A stretch of 64,000 nt of DNA from Acinetobacter sp. WCHA55. GTDB lineage: Bacteria; Pseudomonadota; Gammaproteobacteria; Pseudomonadales; Moraxellaceae. Below the pieces are notes generated by a model, which was not told the DNA's origin, did not search any database, and saw only the letters and a program-made list of their open reading frames with translations. The stretch spans positions 2,914,001-2,978,000 of the forward strand of contig NZ_CP032286.1 in assembly GCF_002165305.2 (NCBI RefSeq). The letters are read 5' to 3'. Shown here in pieces: positions 62,531 to 64,000 of the stretch; position 1 is the stretch's first letter, and each line of letters begins with the position of its first letter. Position numbers and translations under genes: made by a program.

Positions 62531-63649
62531 ATGAAAGTAGGTCTGGTCGGTTGGCGCGGGATGGTTGGTTCCGTCCTTATGCAACGTATGGTTGAAGAGA
62601 ATGACTTTGCTCACTTTGAGCCATTCTATTTTTCTACCAGTAATGCAGGTGGTGAAGCCCCTGCATTTGGTGGTAAGACTGCCCCAGCACTTATGGATGC
62701 ATCAGACATTAAGAGTCTGAAGCAAATGGATGTCATTATTACCTGTCAAGGTGGCGACTATACCTCAGAAGTTTTCCCGAAGCTTAAAGCGGAAAACTGG
62801 ACAGGCTATTGGATTGATGCTGCTTCTACCTTACGTATGGATGATGAAGCGATCATCGTACTTGACCCTGTCAACATGAATGTCATTAAAGATGGCTTAG
62901 TGAAAGGCACCAAAACATTCGTGGGCGGTAACTGTACTGTTTCACTAATGTTAATGGGCTTAGGCGGTCTATTCCAAAACAATTTGGTGGAATGGGCAAC
63001 GTCAATGACGTATCAAGCAGCTTCTGGTGCTGGTGCGCAAAATATGCGTGAACTCATCACGGGTATGGGTTATTTGTACAACAACACTAAAGATTTACTA
63101 GATGACCCGAAATCAGCAATTTTAGACATCGATAGTAAAATTGCAGCGTTACAACGTGGTGAGGGCTTCCCTTCTGCAAACTTTGGTGTGCCTTTAGCAG
63201 GCTCGCTCATTCCGTACATTGACAAGCAATTAGAAAGCGGTCAATCGAAAGAAGAGTGGAAAGGTCAAGTTGAAACCAACAAGATCTTGGGCAACCAGCA
63301 AATCGTTCCGATTGACGGTCATTGTGTGCGTATTGGTGCAATGCGTTGTCACTCTCAAGCTTTAACTTTGAAGCTGAAGAAAGACGTGCCACTCGATGAA
63401 ATCGAAGATATGTTACGTAGCGCGAACCAATGGGCAAAAGTGGTTCCAAATACCCGTGAAGCGTCTATGACGGATTTAACACCTGTAGCTGTAACAGGCA
63501 CATTAACAGTCCCTGTTGGTCGTTTACGTAAATTGAATATGGGCAAAGAGTACTTAGGTGCTTTCACTGTCGGTGATCAATTGCTTTGGGGTGCTGCAGA
63601 ACCCTTACGTCGCATGCTCCGTATCCTGATTGACTACAAAAATACTTAA
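62531..63649 (+). CDS. asd: Aspartate-semialdehyde dehydrogenase
   Basis: This 372-residue enzyme reduces aspartyl-phosphate to the semialdehyde, the branch point to lysine, methionine, threonine and cell-wall diaminopimelate. The N-terminal [20 protein letters not shown] is the NADP-binding motif. GGNCTVSLM contains the catalytic Cys135, and [17 protein letters not shown] includes the active-site His region. It is followed by a terminator and a fimV-like gene, the order found in Pseudomonas and relatives. Confidence 0.97.
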   Translation: MKVGLVGWRGMVGSVLMQRMVEENDFAHFEPFYFSTSNAGGEAPAFGGKTAPALMDASDIKSLKQMDVIITCQGGDYTSEVFPKLKAENWTGYWIDAASTLRMDDEAIIVLDPVNMNVIKDGLVKGTKTFVGGNCTVSLMLMGLGGLFQNNLVEWATSMTYQAASGAGAQNMRELITGMGYLYNNTKDLLDDPKSAILDIDSKIAALQRGEGFPSANFGVPLAGSLIPYIDKQLESGQSKEEWKGQVETNKILGNQQIVPIDGHCVRIGAMRCHSQALTLKLKKDVPLDEIEDMLRSANQWAKVVPNTREASMTDLTPVAVTGTLTVPVGRLRKLNMGKEYLGAFTVGDQLLWGAAEPLRRMLRILIDYKNT

Positions 63650-63670
63650 GCATTTACCCGCTAAAGTATT

Positions 63671-63700
63671 AAGCCGATCACACTTGATCGGCTTTTTTTT
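63671..63700 (+). terminator. Terminator after asd
   Basis: AAGCCGATCA-CACT-TGATCGGCTT followed by TTTTTT. Confidence 0.95.
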
Positions 63701-63790
63701 GTAACCCTGATGTTAACGTTTTACAAATAACACACAACTCGCTAATCTATAATTTTCGCTTTGCGATCTGTGACCGAGCTAAAGATTAAG

Positions 63791-64000
63791 ATGACCGTAA
63801 ATAACAAATTAAAGATAGCCATTTTAGCCATTATTGCTTCGCAAAATGTGAATGCGATCACTGTTGATCCTATTCAAATTCAATCTGCACCAGGGGAACT
63901 GTTGTATGCAGAATTGAACTTTCACGATGCCGATCCGAATGCTCCCATTCAAGCCAGTCTAGCCAGCGCAGAAGATTTGATGTCTCTAGGCGTCATGCAT
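63791..64000 (+). CDS. fimV: FimV-like protein, N-terminal part (3' end outside window)
   Basis: The first 70 codons are visible: a signal peptide (MTVNNKLKIAILAIIASQNVNA), then ITVDPIQIQSAPGELLYAELNFHDADPNAPIQASLASAEDLM. The ITVxPIQIxSxPGELLYAELxF segment is characteristic of the FimV N-terminus in this group. FimV organises type IV pilus and polar functions and contains a LysM domain and TPRs further on, which are beyond the window. Its place downstream of asd is the usual one. I call it FimV-like since only the start can be seen. Confidence 0.8.
   Translation, partial: MTVNNKLKIAILAIIASQNVNAITVDPIQIQSAPGELLYAELNFHDADPNAPIQASLASAEDLMSLGVMH

Overview
The window is a piece of a gamma-proteobacterial chromosome that I assign to the genus Acinetobacter (Moraxellaceae). 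The grounds are the AT-rich, dense gene layout, the order tig-clpP-clpX beside TonB-dependent siderophore receptors, the metX-metW pair, rpmB-rpmG, asd followed by a fimV-like gene, and proteins that read like Acinetobacter orthologues. The species cannot be told from the sequence. I see no tRNA, rRNA, prophage or CRISPR array. One complete insertion sequence is present. Most genes are core housekeeping genes, and almost every operon end has a clear stem-loop and T-run terminator.

Layout. 1-6.7 kb: the 3' end of pta, a lipoprotein built from an internal duplication, a Nudix gene split by a 1,299-bp IS256-family element with an intact 8-bp target duplication, a DinB-like protein, and a divergent EamA transporter/AraC regulator pair. 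6.7-7.7 kb: an unusual minus-strand locus with a near-consensus Pho box, a 28-codon membrane-peptide gene, ten perfect copies of an 8-bp repeat and a small membrane protein. 7.7-14.2 kb: class I fumarase, two exported proteins, and clpX-clpP-tig. 14.4-20.0 kb: an iron-uptake block (a FepA/PirA-type receptor, a Fiu/PiuA-type receptor and a PiuC-type dioxygenase) with candidate Fur boxes before both receptors. 20.4-25.3 kb: leuA with a long structured leader, metX-metW, a Sel1-repeat protein and rdgB.

25.4-33.6 kb: an AEC transporter, tatABC followed by a twin-arginine PhoX phosphatase that also has a lipobox, an NRDE protein, lgt, two tandem related membrane proteins and an orphan CHAP-like amidase. 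34.1-43.2 kb: thyA-folA, a DUF4105 protein, a META-domain lipoprotein, msrA, tonB-exbB-exbD, purU, and a TetR regulator divergent from an aldehyde dehydrogenase with a palindrome between them. 43.3-57.4 kb: rpmB-rpmG, a CPA2 antiporter, small conserved proteins, an ASCH protein, an RRM protein, a UvrD-like helicase, glycerate kinase, an HdeD-like protein, a cluster of three consensus DnaA boxes, a metzincin-motif protein, a Nudix hydrolase, topA and slyX. 57.5-64 kb: uup, a His/Gly-rich lipoprotein, an LpxL-like acyltransferase, an endonuclease/phosphatase-fold protein, asd and the start of a fimV-like gene.

How parts may work together. The two receptors and TonB-ExbB-ExbD would form one energised ferric-siderophore uptake route, and all three promoter regions carry Fur-like palindromes. 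TatABC would export the adjacent PhoX, which connects to phosphate starvation and to the Pho box at 7.4 kb. The most unusual places are the Pho box/small peptide/8-bp repeat locus, the DnaA-box cluster at 51.42-51.47 kb and the fresh IS insertion. The novelty of each is inference from sequence alone.
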